Shown here in pieces: positions 32,086 through 40,824 of a stretch of DNA of 64,000 bases. The stretch's first letter is position 1; every line of letters begins with the position of its first letter. The DNA lies in NCBI GenBank assembly GCA_934446355.1, contig CAKSEC010000001.1:186001-250000 (forward strand). The letters run 5' to 3'. The notes beneath the pieces are model-generated. The model saw nothing but the letters and a program-made list of their open reading frames with translations. It was not told the DNA's origin and did no database searches. This stretch comes from an uncultured Oscillospiraceae bacterium. Its GTDB lineage: Bacteria > Bacillota > Clostridia > Oscillospirales > Ruminococcaceae. The translations under genes were made by a program, and so were the position numbers.

Positions 32086-32724
32086 ATGCGAATAGGCGTA
32101 ATTCAGGCGTATTCTCAGCGTGACAAAAATCCGGTGCTGTTCAGCGGGGTAAGGGAAGCAGTCCCGCCTGAATATCAGGTCGTGAATTTCGGCGTCAACC
32201 CCGGAAGCACCGAAGAAATATCCTATGTGACTGTGGCAGTCTGCGTCTGCCTGCTGCTAGGCAGCGGAGCAGTCGATTTTATGGTCACAGGCTGCTCGTC
32301 AGGTCAGGGTATGATGCTTGCCTGCAACAGCCTGCCGGGAGTTATGTGCGGATACATAAAGGACAGTTCCGACGCTTTTCTGTTCGGCAGGATAAACGGC
32401 GGCAACGCCGTATCCTCCCCCCTCGGCTTAGGCTGGGGCTGGAACGGCGACCTGAACTTCAGGGATACCATGCGCGCACTCTTTTCAGGCGGTTTCGGCT
32501 GCGGATATCCCCCTCAGGACGCCAAAAGAAAACGTCATGATATGCAGCAGGTCAGAATGCTGAACACATTGTGCCGCAAGCCGCTTACACAAGCGTTGTT
32601 AGATATGGACAGACCTCTTCTTCTGAGCGCCCTGCGCTGCAGTACAGTATATGAGTATATAAAGGAGAATGCGTCAGACCAAAAGTTAGCTGAACTGCTC
32701 ATCCAGATAGCCGCTCAAACCTGA
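32086..32724 (+). CDS. RpiB/LacA/LacB-family sugar-phosphate isomerase-like protein
   Basis: 212 residues. MRIGVIQAYSQRDKNPVLFSGV and the later VDFMVTGCSSGQGMMLACNSLPGV resemble the RpiB/LacAB isomerase fold, where a Cys in the TGCSSGQG motif acts in ring opening. The C-terminal 80 residues are an extra domain seen in a subgroup of the family. The substrate is unknown; pentose or hexose phosphates are likely. AGGAGG at 32075-32080. It ends overlapping the opposing AraC gene by 10 bases. Confidence 0.8.
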   Translation: MRIGVIQAYSQRDKNPVLFSGVREAVPPEYQVVNFGVNPGSTEEISYVTVAVCVCLLLGSGAVDFMVTGCSSGQGMMLACNSLPGVMCGYIKDSSDAFLFGRINGGNAVSSPLGLGWGWNGDLNFRDTMRALFSGGFGCGYPPQDAKRKRHDMQQVRMLNTLCRKPLTQALLDMDRPLLLSALRCSTVYEYIKENASDQKLAELLIQIAAQT

Positions 32725-33461
32725 CCTCGACCCACGCCCACCGAATCACGATATTCCCCCGGCGTCATACCAACGACCTCCCTGAACCTCCGACAAAAGT
32801 GGCTCTGTGACGAAAAACCGAGAAGCTGCGCAATATCCGTCAGCGGAACTCCGCCCGAAATAAGGCTCTTTGCAGCCTCAATACGCCGAGCAAGAATGAA
32901 TCCCGTGATCGTCTGCCCTGTTTCCCGCTTAAACACCACCGAAATATAGCTTCTGTCATACCCCAGCCTCTGCGCTATCCCCTCCGCAGTCAGCCTCGTG
33001 TGCAGATTATCCGAAATATACCCGATAGCCCGCCTTACCACCGGCGATACTTCACGGCTCCTGACCTTTTTCATTCTCTTTGCAAATTCAAGAGCAATCT
33101 GGTCGTTCACCGCCCTGACGTCCTCCACGCTGCGGCAGCGATCCGCAGTGCGTATAAACATATCGCTCAGGCTGTATGCGTCCTCCTGCGGCATTCCCGC
33201 AGAAATGCACTTTCGTGTGATGATAGTGCAGTTCGCCACCAGATGATATATCTCGTTTCTTATCGGGTCGTCGGACAGCCTGCCCTTTTCAGTCTCTCCG
33301 GCAGACTGTGCGGGGTATTGCTCACGCAGCCTCATTATCCCGTCAGAATCCCCCGACACCACCAGCCTGTAAAATTCCTGCTCATACTCATGCGGCGGGT
33401 GAGGTACGCCCTGTTCTTTCATCAGATTTATCCGCATTTCTATCCTGTCCGTGTTTTTCAT
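32715..33461 (-). CDS. AraC family transcriptional regulator
   Basis: 248 residues. The C-terminal 100 residues form the double helix-turn-helix of AraC/XylS (LTAEGIAQRLGYDRSYISVVFKRETG and LTDIAQLLGFSSQSHFCRRFREVVGMTP). The N-terminal 140 residues are helical and unlike the common cupin domain. It is divergent from the GH5 gene across a 122-base gap, so it may regulate that cellulase; the target is inferred from position. Confidence 0.9.
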   Translation of the reverse strand: MKNTDRIEMRINLMKEQGVPHPPHEYEQEFYRLVVSGDSDGIMRLREQYPAQSAGETEKGRLSDDPIRNEIYHLVANCTIITRKCISAGMPQEDAYSLSDMFIRTADRCRSVEDVRAVNDQIALEFAKRMKKVRSREVSPVVRRAIGYISDNLHTRLTAEGIAQRLGYDRSYISVVFKRETGQTITGFILARRIEAAKSLISGGVPLTDIAQLLGFSSQSHFCRRFREVVGMTPGEYRDSVGVGRGQV

Positions 33462-33583
33462 CGTACTCCCCCCTACCTAATTATACAACATATCTGCCAC
33501 AAAAACAACACATTTGATATAATCCGCCATCTTTTTGTGATATATTCATATTAACAAACACACACTTGCAAAGGAGTACCACC

Positions 33584-34792
33584 ATGAAAAAATTAATATC
33601 CTCCCTTCTTCTCTCCGCAATACTGCTTTCCTCCGGCTGCAGCGGAAACACCAGCAGCACCGTTTCAGTCACTCAGACCTCAGAGGAAACCACCTCCCAG
33701 ACCCCCGACCAGTACACCGAGGACACCGCCCTTGCCGCAATGACCTCCCAGCAGCTTGTAAGTTCCATGACCATCGGCTGGAATCTCGGCGATACTCTCG
33801 ATTCCTGTCAGGCGGACCGTGACGGCGACGGTATCATCAACGAGCACGTTGACGAGGGCGAACCTGACGAAACCATGTGGGGCAATCCCAAAGCCACTCC
33901 CGAACTATTTCAGGCGCTTCTCGACAGCGGAGTGAACGCCGTGCGCATTCCCGTCACATGGCGCGACCATATCGACGAAGCCGGCAATATTTCCGCCCAT
34001 TGGCTCGACAGAGTTCAGCAAGTCGTAGATTACGCCTATGATATAGGCATGTACGTTATAATCAACGTACATCACGACGGCGGCGGAGACCCCCAGTTCG
34101 GCGCATGGATATGCAACGCTGCGACAGATTACGACGCAACGCTCGCCCGCTACAAAACACTGTGGACTCAGATAGCGCAGAGATTCGAGGACTACAGCGA
34201 ACGCCTTATCTTCGAGAGCATGAACGAGGTCGGCTTCGACAGCCTTCCCCAGAACAAGGCATACGAAACGCTGAACAGCCTGAATCAGGAATTTGTCGAC
34301 CTTATTCGCTCCTCCGGCGGAAAGAATCCCGTGCGCCACCTGCTCATCGCAGGCTACTGGACAGACATAGCCAAGACCTGCGACAGCCGCTTCGTAATGC
34401 CCACCGACCCTCAGGGACGCTGCATAGTTTCCGTGCATTACTACACCCCGTGGGACTTCTGCACCACCAACATAAAGAACGAATGGGGTACCGCCTCCGA
34501 GCAGCAGGAAATGGAGCGTCTGATCGGCATGATGAAAACGAACTTTGTCGATAAAGGGACGCCTGTTATCGTCGGAGAATATGCTGCAAGCGGCAATGAT
34601 TTCAACAGCTGCGTTTTCTTCTGTGAGAAGCTTGTAAAGCTGTGCCACGATTACGGAATAGCGACATTCCTGTGGGACAACGGCAATGGACAGATAGACC
34701 GCAGCACCGATACATGGCGCAGCGAGCAAATGCACTCCGCTCTGCTCAGAGCAGTCAGCGCCGAAAACTACACCCCCCAGAAAAGCGAATGA
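33584..34792 (+). CDS. GH5 endoglucanase lipoprotein
   Basis: 402 residues from MKKLISSLLLSAILLSSGC; AAAGGAG is 7 bases upstream. Lipobox LSSGC gives lipidated C19. Glycoside hydrolase family 5 motifs follow: IGWNLGDTLDS (65-74), RIPVTW, NVHHDGG, acid/base E215 in SMNEVGF and nucleophile E332 in VIVGEYAAS. It should cleave beta-1,4-glucans at the cell surface. An insertion at about 75-93 contains DRDGDGIINEHVDE, a calcium-loop-like motif reminiscent of dockerin or EF-hand loops, between WNLGDTLDS and the usual WGNP. No separate dockerin or CBM domain is seen. Confidence 0.93.
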   Translation: MKKLISSLLLSAILLSSGCSGNTSSTVSVTQTSEETTSQTPDQYTEDTALAAMTSQQLVSSMTIGWNLGDTLDSCQADRDGDGIINEHVDEGEPDETMWGNPKATPELFQALLDSGVNAVRIPVTWRDHIDEAGNISAHWLDRVQQVVDYAYDIGMYVIINVHHDGGGDPQFGAWICNAATDYDATLARYKTLWTQIAQRFEDYSERLIFESMNEVGFDSLPQNKAYETLNSLNQEFVDLIRSSGGKNPVRHLLIAGYWTDIAKTCDSRFVMPTDPQGRCIVSVHYYTPWDFCTTNIKNEWGTASEQQEMERLIGMMKTNFVDKGTPVIVGEYAASGNDFNSCVFFCEKLVKLCHDYGIATFLWDNGNGQIDRSTDTWRSEQMHSALLRAVSAENYTPQKSE

Positions 34793-34842
34793 CCCACACA
34801 AAACGGGGCTGCAAAAAAGCAGCCCCTAATTTTGTAATAAGC

Positions 34843-35691
34843 CTAAAAGTCGATCTCTTCTCCGCCGCCAATATACATCAGCTTATCTCCGAGTATCTCG
34901 TCCATCAGGTCAAATCCCCTGAATCCCGTGCAGTGGCAGGCGTATATTTTATCCGCATTGCTGAGCTTCAGAGCCCTAGCCTGCGCCGTAACATAATCAG
35001 CCGAGCAGCCCAGCGTCTTTGGATTCGCCCCCATGAAGTGGAAGCCCCCCACTATCGCCAGCACCGGAATGCCGTACCAATTCTCCTTGACCGTTTCCAG
35101 AACATTCTGCACACCGCAGTGAAAGCACCCGCCGATGATGACCAGACCGTCCGCCTTGCGCTTTTTCGGAAACAGCACCGCAAAGCATTCGTCCGCTCCG
35201 TCATACGGTATCTGCTTTTTGCCGTCAAGAGAGAAGCAGCTTCTGTCCGGATTCAGATTCTTTTCCTCAAACACCTCGCTTGAAGCAAGATAGAACCCCT
35301 CAGCCACCTCAGAAAAACTGTTGAACAGCGTCAGCCTGTCTGCGTATTTCTTGAAAAAGCCCTTTCCCGCACCTGCCGGCTGCTTCATAAAGCCGTTCTT
35401 TTTCCAGTATTCCGTCTGAGCCGCAGCCCTGATATAAATATCGGCGTCCGGCGAAAGCCGCATGATATTGTCTATGCCGCCGATATGCGCAGCATGGTTA
35501 TGCGTTATCACAACGCCGCTCAGGCTGTCCAGAGGCAGCTTCATTCTTCTCGCATTCTCAGCAGCCTTTCCCGTCAGCCCCGTGTCGATCAAATAGTATT
35601 TACCGCCGAATTCCACAAAGAACGATACGCCGTTTTCAGAATACAGCTTCTCGTCCACAGCGGTGTTTTCTATCAGACAAATCAGCTTCAA
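34843..35691 (-). CDS. Metallo-beta-lactamase fold protein (DHPP-synthase-like)
   Basis: 282 residues starting at TTG, immediately after the regulator gene stop, with AAGGGGG upstream. It matches the family annotated as 7,8-dihydropterin-6-methyl-4-aminobenzene phosphate synthase: GVVITHNHAAHIGG, GGCFHCGVQNVLE and the terminal ACHCTGFRG. The normal metal motif HxHxDH reads HNHAAH, so the Asp ligand of the second metal is replaced by Ala. Hydrolase activity may be altered. Coupled to the MntR-like regulator. Confidence 0.8.
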   Translation of the reverse strand: MKLICLIENTAVDEKLYSENGVSFFVEFGGKYYLIDTGLTGKAAENARRMKLPLDSLSGVVITHNHAAHIGGIDNIMRLSPDADIYIRAAAQTEYWKKNGFMKQPAGAGKGFFKKYADRLTLFNSFSEVAEGFYLASSEVFEEKNLNPDRSCFSLDGKKQIPYDGADECFAVLFPKKRKADGLVIIGGCFHCGVQNVLETVKENWYGIPVLAIVGGFHFMGANPKTLGCSADYVTAQARALKLSNADKIYACHCTGFRGFDLMDEILGDKLMYIGGGEEIDF

Positions 35692-36069
35692 TTAAGCTTG
35701 ATCCCCCTTGACATGATGTTTGATAGCCGCAAAACTTTCCGCGCTTAAGCAGTGTTCTATCCTGCAGGCGTCCTTTGCCGCTATATCCTCAGGCACTCCC
35801 ATCGAGGTCAGCCAGTTTGTAAAAAGAATATGCCGCTCATAGACCTTTTCAGCTATCTGCCTGCCCTTATCCGTCAGCGTGATATATCCGTTGTGGTCCA
35901 CGGTAATGCACTCCTGCTCTCTCAGGTTCTTCATCGCAACGCTTACGCTCGGCTTGGAGAATTCCATCTCCGTTGCAATATCCACTGAACGCACCTCGCC
36001 GTTGCGATTCTGCAGGATAAGTATAGTTTCCAGATAATCCTCGCCGGATTCAAGTATTCTCCCTTTCAT
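35692..36069 (-). CDS. MntR/DtxR-family metal-dependent regulator
   Basis: 125 residues from MKGRILESGEDYLETILIL; AAAGGAA lies 8 bases upstream. A longer frame from 36096 lacks a ribosome site. Winged helix (VRSVDIATEMEFSKPSVSVAMKNLREQE) followed by the dimerisation domain with metal-ligand-like residues (ERHILFTNWL, CRIEHCLSAES). MntR-type proteins repress metal importers in response to manganese or iron. The leader contains the short folded repeat at 36119-36160. Confidence 0.87.
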   Translation of the reverse strand: MKGRILESGEDYLETILILQNRNGEVRSVDIATEMEFSKPSVSVAMKNLREQECITVDHNGYITLTDKGRQIAEKVYERHILFTNWLTSMGVPEDIAAKDACRIEHCLSAESFAAIKHHVKGDQA

Positions 36070-36118
36070 ATCTATTCCTTTCTGTCCGTCGCCCATGCTG
36101 CCGGATTCACGTTCTTAC

Positions 36119-36160
36119 AGACTTGCGAGAAGCCCTGTTCCTAGGGTTTATCGACAGTCT
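36119..36160. repeat. Folded repeat element, minimal copy (42 bp)
   Basis: AGACTTGCGAGAAGCCCT-GTTCCT-AGGGTTTATCGACAGTCT. It keeps the outer stem, the GAAG/TTTA internal loop and the CCCT/AGGG inner stem of the longer copies at 6262 and 23259. It begins a few bases after the predicted start of the MntR-like transcript, so it is part of that 5' leader. Confidence 0.75.
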
Positions 36161-36173
36161 GCCTATAATATAT

Positions 36174-36202
36174 ATGATACCATATTTATGATTTCAAGTC
36201 AA
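36174..36202 (-). promoter_or_regulatory. Sigma-A promoter of the MntR-like gene
   Basis: Minus strand TTGACT (36197-36202), 17 bases, TATCAT (36174-36179), TATGG before the -10. Confidence 0.8.
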
Positions 36203-36225
36203 GCCGTAACGCAAAAAACCTCCCA

Positions 36226-37161
36226 TTACGCCTCGCCCATGCTGAGTATTCGTGCAATAACGCTCCCCTCATACACTATCGGGTATTCCCTCAGCGAGAA
36301 GATAAGCCCGTCCGCCGGCGCAGCGATCTCCTCCTCTACCGTACCTGTTATCGGAGTCACTATCTCCCCGATAACAGTGCCTTTCTGAACCCAGATATTA
36401 TGTTCAACTTTTGGTATAAATATTCCGCTCTCTACCGAGTGTATAACATTGACCGCTCCGTCCGTGCTGACCATCGGGTGCGAAATATCCTCCACCGGAC
36501 CTTCCCAGATGCCCACCTTGGACATGAGATTGAATATACCGCTGAGAAGCTGCGTGCAGTAGGCCTTTGTTATCCGCTGACCCACGCCCATTTCTATCAC
36601 CAGAGTTGGCACTCCGATGTCCCTGAGCGAATTTGCAAGCGACCCCTCGCCCACTGCGTTGGAGTCATGCACCCATACGAAGTCGGTGTTCAGCATTTTC
36701 GCATATTTGAGCAGATGGCTGCTTTCCGTGCTCGGTATCCTCACCTGAGGTATTTCCCGAATGAATATGTTGCTTGCATGGATATCCACGCAGATATCCG
36801 CACCCCTGATGTCCTCCACCAGACGAGCCGCAATGCTCTCCGCCGCCGCTCCCGATTCGCTTCCCGGAAATACCCTGTTCATATCCAGACCCGACATCGG
36901 CACAGCACGGCTTACCGCGTCCATTCCCAGCGGGTTTATTGACGGATATATGTCCACCGTGCCTTTTAGATACGCCATATTCGACGTTATCCTGCGCACC
37001 AGTTCATAGCACACATATTGCCCCTCAAGTTCGTCGCCGTGTATTCCAGTGACAACTGCGATACGCTTTCCGCCCTCGCAGCCCATGCCCGTCAGCCGAT
37101 TCTTCTTTATTGTCAGCACCTCGTCAGCAGGCAGCCTGACCGAAACCAGAGTTTCTATCAT
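36226..37161 (-). CDS. M14/AstE-AspA family deacylase, intact zinc site
   Basis: 311 residues. Zinc motif GIHGDELEG, then GLDMNRVFPG (substrate Arg region), DIHASN and the catalytic Glu region VIEMGVG, and a C-terminal barrel domain (PADGLIFSLREYPIVYEGS). It belongs to the aspartoacylase/succinylglutamate desuccinylase family and should hydrolyse an N-acyl amino acid or related amide; the exact substrate is unknown. The degenerate paralogue is at 9162-10097. Seventeen bases separate it from the ABC permease gene. Confidence 0.85.
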   Translation of the reverse strand: MIETLVSVRLPADEVLTIKKNRLTGMGCEGGKRIAVVTGIHGDELEGQYVCYELVRRITSNMAYLKGTVDIYPSINPLGMDAVSRAVPMSGLDMNRVFPGSESGAAAESIAARLVEDIRGADICVDIHASNIFIREIPQVRIPSTESSHLLKYAKMLNTDFVWVHDSNAVGEGSLANSLRDIGVPTLVIEMGVGQRITKAYCTQLLSGIFNLMSKVGIWEGPVEDISHPMVSTDGAVNVIHSVESGIFIPKVEHNIWVQKGTVIGEIVTPITGTVEEEIAAPADGLIFSLREYPIVYEGSVIARILSMGEA

Positions 37162-37178
37162 CGTTCTTCCCCCTATTA

Positions 37179-40100
37179 TTATTCCACAGATTTAAGCGAT
37201 TCCACCATGCTTATCCGCTTCAGATCCCTCTGCATGATGAGATTTACTATCAGCGAGAAAGCCACCGTAATGACGAACGCCCACACGAACGACAGCGGGT
37301 GAATGTTTCGTCCGAACATTACCTCGTCTATTTCAGCCGTCTGTATGATGAATTGACACAGTGCCACGCCAAAGCCCAGACCTATGACCGCACCCATTAC
37401 CGATAGTATATTGTTCTCCCTGAACACATAGCTTGAAACCTCTTTGTCGTAGAAGCCAAGCACTTTCAGCGTTGCTATCTCCCGTATACGCTCTGTAATA
37501 TTCACGTTCGTCAGATTATACAGAACCACGAAAGCCAGTGCGCCCGCGCTGATTATCAGCACAATGACCACCAGATCCATTATCTTCAGCATATTCTCAA
37601 ACGTCTTTGAAGCGCCCGCATTCAGCGACACACTGAGTACGCCGTCCACCTCCATCATTTTCTCGCTGAAAGCGTCCTGCACACTCTCGTCCGCCCCTAT
37701 GCCGTTTTTGAAATAGATTATGTTGTATTCCGGCTGCTCTCCGAATAACTCTGAGTATTTTTCCTCCGAAATATACAGATAGTGGCTCGCATAATGCTCC
37801 GTTATTCCCCCGATAACCATGTCGCAGGTCTTGCCGTCGCTTATCTTGATGGTGACTGTATCCCCCTGCTTCACTCCCAGCAGCTTTGTCATCTTTTCCG
37901 TTGCGATAACTCCGCCTGCCTCGTCAAAGGTTATGTCCTTTCCCGACGTTCTTTCACGGAAATCTATCATATCCATGAATATTGAGGTATCTTCCACCGC
38001 CGTAATATAGCACTGCACATTTGCGTCCTCCGACGACACCGTATACTGCTTAACAAGCGCCCTTGTATATTCAGTGTCCCCGTTGTAGTCCATCAGCGCA
38101 TTGTATATTCCCTGCAGCTCGTCCTCGCTGATTTTGCTGTCATAAGCAATATACCCGCTGTAGTTATTGATATTATTATACTGTAAGTCAACAATATCGC
38201 TGATAGAATCCTTCAGCCCGAAGCCCGTGAGCGACAGCGCCGTGCACCCTGCAATACCGACCACCGTCATGAACATTCTGCGCTTGTACCTGAACAGATT
38301 CCTGCCCGATACCTTTCCGAAAAACGACAGCCTGTTCCACACAAAACCTATCTTTTCAAGGAACACACGCTTTCCCGCCTTAGGCGCCTTTGGCCTCATC
38401 AGTTCAGCAGGCGTGCCCCCCAGCGCCTTTCTTGTGCACAGGTAGACTGTCGCCGCAATAGCCGCCACCATGCTTCCTGCAGATATCAGCATATTCGACG
38501 GACTTAACTCAAAGTAATAATTCGTCATAATATACATCATGCTATAAGCAAACATAATGATATACGGGAACAGGAACATTCCTATGAACGCCCCGACAAC
38601 GCTTCCCGAAGCCGCCGCCAGCACCGCATACGCCATATATTGCCGCATTATCACCCAGTCCGGGTATCCCAGCGATTTAAGCGTACCTATCTGCATTCGC
38701 TGCTCCTCGACCATTCTTGACATGGTCGTCAGGCACACCAGCGCAGCCACCAGCAGGAAGAACACCGGAAAAATCGCAGCTATCTTGTCTATCCTCTCCG
38801 AGTTGCTCTCATATTCCGCATACCCCGGATTATCCCCCCTCGTGAAGATATACCACTTAGCCTCGCCTGCGTCCTCTATCTCCTTTTTGGCTTCCGCAAG
38901 CTTCTTTTCAGCGTCAGCTATCTCCGTGCGGAATGTTTCTTCGCCCTCGCTGTATTCAGCCAGACCGTCCTGATATTTCTGCCTTGCGTCCTCCAGTTCT
39001 TTCTGTCCGCTTTCATATTCAGCCTTACCGTCCAGAAACTCCTGTTCCTTTTCCTCAAACTGCGCCAGACCCTCGTTATATTGCTTCTCAGCGTCCGCAA
39101 GCTGATTCTTGCCGTCATTCAGCTGCTTCAGCCCGTCCGCAAACTGACTGTACCCCTCGTTATACTGCCTAACGCCCTCCTCATATTCCGCATACTTCTC
39201 CTGATACTGAGCGTATCCGTCCTCATACTGCCTGAGCCCCTCGTCTATCTGAGCCTGAGCCGCTTCAAGCTGCTTTCTGCCCTCGTCGAGCTGCGCCTGC
39301 TTCTCGCTTATCAGCGCAGTGCCCTCGTCGATTTGCGCCTTTCCCTCGTCAAGCTTCTGCTTTCCTTGGTCAAGAAGCACCTTTCCTGCGTCAAGCTGAG
39401 CCTTACCCTGCTCCAGAGCCGCTTTCTGCTTAACGACCTCCTCGTTGTCGCTTCCAAGCAGCTTCTCCATCATCTCGACCGCAGCCACGCCCTTGTTGTA
39501 TTGCTCCAGACCCGCTTCATATTCCGCCAGCTTCTCGTTATATTGAGCCAGCCCGCTGTCATACTGCGCCTGTCCCTCCGCAAGCTGCGCCTTAGCCTGT
39601 TCAAGCTGAGCCGCGCCCTCATCAAGCGACTTTTTGTTATCGTCTATTTCCGCCTGACCCTCGTCAAGCTGCTTCTTGCTCTCCTGCAGCATATTATAAG
39701 CCTCGTCAAGCTGCTTCTTTCCGTCAGAAAGCTGCTGCCTGCTCTCGTTCAGCGTTTTCTCTGCCTCGTCTATTTTCTGCTGATTGTCGGCGATATCCTG
39801 CTTTCCCTTATCTATCTCCGACTTTGCGTCAGTAAGAGTCTGCCGAGCATCCTCAAGCTGCTTTTCTCCGTCAGCGATATCCTGCGCCGCCTTGTCCAGT
39901 TCCTTTTCTCCGTCCGCTATCTGCACTGCAGCGTCGTCCAGTTCCGCCTTTGCGTCGTCAAGCTTCTTCTGACCGTCTGTCCTTGCCTGTTCAAGGTCCT
40001 TTTCACCATCGGCTATTTTCTGCTTTGCCTCGCCAATAACCTCGTCATACCGTATCTCGCTCCGCTGCTTACCAAGCCCCTCCAGCCTGTCGGAAATTTC

Positions 40101-40802
40101 GTCCCTCATACTCTGATATTCGTCCGAATAGCTGGACAGCCCCTTAAGCTGCTCCGACTGAACATATATCTCCGTGTATACTTCCTGCGTAAAATTACTC
40201 TCTGCAATATACAAAAACGCCTGCAGCGACCCATTACCTATTGTCGTGCTTCCTCTCTGCGTAGCCGAAATATACATCGGCGTGTCGAAAGTCCCCACTA
40301 TCGTGTACTCCCGATACCTGAGCGGAAATTCCTCGCTCTCTGTCGGGTCGGACAGCACGACCTTTTCACCGACCTTCATTCCCTCTCTCAGCTTGCTTGA
40401 ATTGAGAATGCACTCGTCCTCTTTCTCCGGCATTCTCCCCTCGGTGATGTCTATTCTGTTCATGCCGCTTTCTTCGTTGAGCGAGTATACCCGTGTGTTA
40501 TAATCCTTACCGTCATAACTCAGAGTTAAGTCAGTATACTTACTGCTCCGTACCTCCGACACTCCCTCAGTTTCACTGAGTGCCTGCAGATCCCCCTCAG
40601 TCAGCCCAAACGTAGACATGACCCTCAGGTCGAACAGCTCATGCTCATCATAGTAGTTATCCGCCATTATTTTCATGTCGCTGCCCGTAGCCCGCACACC
40701 GCTGAAGAACCCCACACCGATGGCGCAGATAGTGAAAATCGACATGAATCTGTTTTTGGTCTTTCGTATTTCTCTGAAAATATTTTTGGTTACAGCTTTC
40801 AA
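37179..40802 (-). CDS. FtsX-type ABC transporter permease with very long coiled-coil insert
   Basis: 1207 residues. An N-terminal transmembrane helix is followed by an extracytoplasmic MacB-like part, then about 390 residues (roughly 255-645) of heptad-like repeats (QLDEGKAQIDEG, QYDSGLAQYNEK types), then seven or so membrane helices in two FtsX domains (about 690-830 and 1080-1195). This is the plan of large two-domain FtsX permeases in Firmicutes ABC systems. The coiled coil should project outside the cell. Pairs with the ATPase gene 22 bases upstream. Substrate unknown; peptide antibiotics, cell-wall signalling or lipoproteins are possible. Confidence 0.9.
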   Translation of the reverse strand: MKAVTKNIFREIRKTKNRFMSIFTICAIGVGFFSGVRATGSDMKIMADNYYDEHELFDLRVMSTFGLTEGDLQALSETEGVSEVRSSKYTDLTLSYDGKDYNTRVYSLNEESGMNRIDITEGRMPEKEDECILNSSKLREGMKVGEKVVLSDPTESEEFPLRYREYTIVGTFDTPMYISATQRGSTTIGNGSLQAFLYIAESNFTQEVYTEIYVQSEQLKGLSSYSDEYQSMRDEISDRLEGLGKQRSEIRYDEVIGEAKQKIADGEKDLEQARTDGQKKLDDAKAELDDAAVQIADGEKELDKAAQDIADGEKQLEDARQTLTDAKSEIDKGKQDIADNQQKIDEAEKTLNESRQQLSDGKKQLDEAYNMLQESKKQLDEGQAEIDDNKKSLDEGAAQLEQAKAQLAEGQAQYDSGLAQYNEKLAEYEAGLEQYNKGVAAVEMMEKLLGSDNEEVVKQKAALEQGKAQLDAGKVLLDQGKQKLDEGKAQIDEGTALISEKQAQLDEGRKQLEAAQAQIDEGLRQYEDGYAQYQEKYAEYEEGVRQYNEGYSQFADGLKQLNDGKNQLADAEKQYNEGLAQFEEKEQEFLDGKAEYESGQKELEDARQKYQDGLAEYSEGEETFRTEIADAEKKLAEAKKEIEDAGEAKWYIFTRGDNPGYAEYESNSERIDKIAAIFPVFFLLVAALVCLTTMSRMVEEQRMQIGTLKSLGYPDWVIMRQYMAYAVLAAASGSVVGAFIGMFLFPYIIMFAYSMMYIMTNYYFELSPSNMLISAGSMVAAIAATVYLCTRKALGGTPAELMRPKAPKAGKRVFLEKIGFVWNRLSFFGKVSGRNLFRYKRRMFMTVVGIAGCTALSLTGFGLKDSISDIVDLQYNNINNYSGYIAYDSKISEDELQGIYNALMDYNGDTEYTRALVKQYTVSSEDANVQCYITAVEDTSIFMDMIDFRERTSGKDITFDEAGGVIATEKMTKLLGVKQGDTVTIKISDGKTCDMVIGGITEHYASHYLYISEEKYSELFGEQPEYNIIYFKNGIGADESVQDAFSEKMMEVDGVLSVSLNAGASKTFENMLKIMDLVVIVLIISAGALAFVVLYNLTNVNITERIREIATLKVLGFYDKEVSSYVFRENNILSVMGAVIGLGFGVALCQFIIQTAEIDEVMFGRNIHPLSFVWAFVITVAFSLIVNLIMQRDLKRISMVESLKSVE

Positions 40803-40824
40803 ATCCGTACCTCCGCCGCCATTG

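Noticed and set aside
39081..40400. Leu-rich plus-strand frame of 439 residues
   Set aside because: Antisense of the permease coiled coil; repetitive only because the real protein is.
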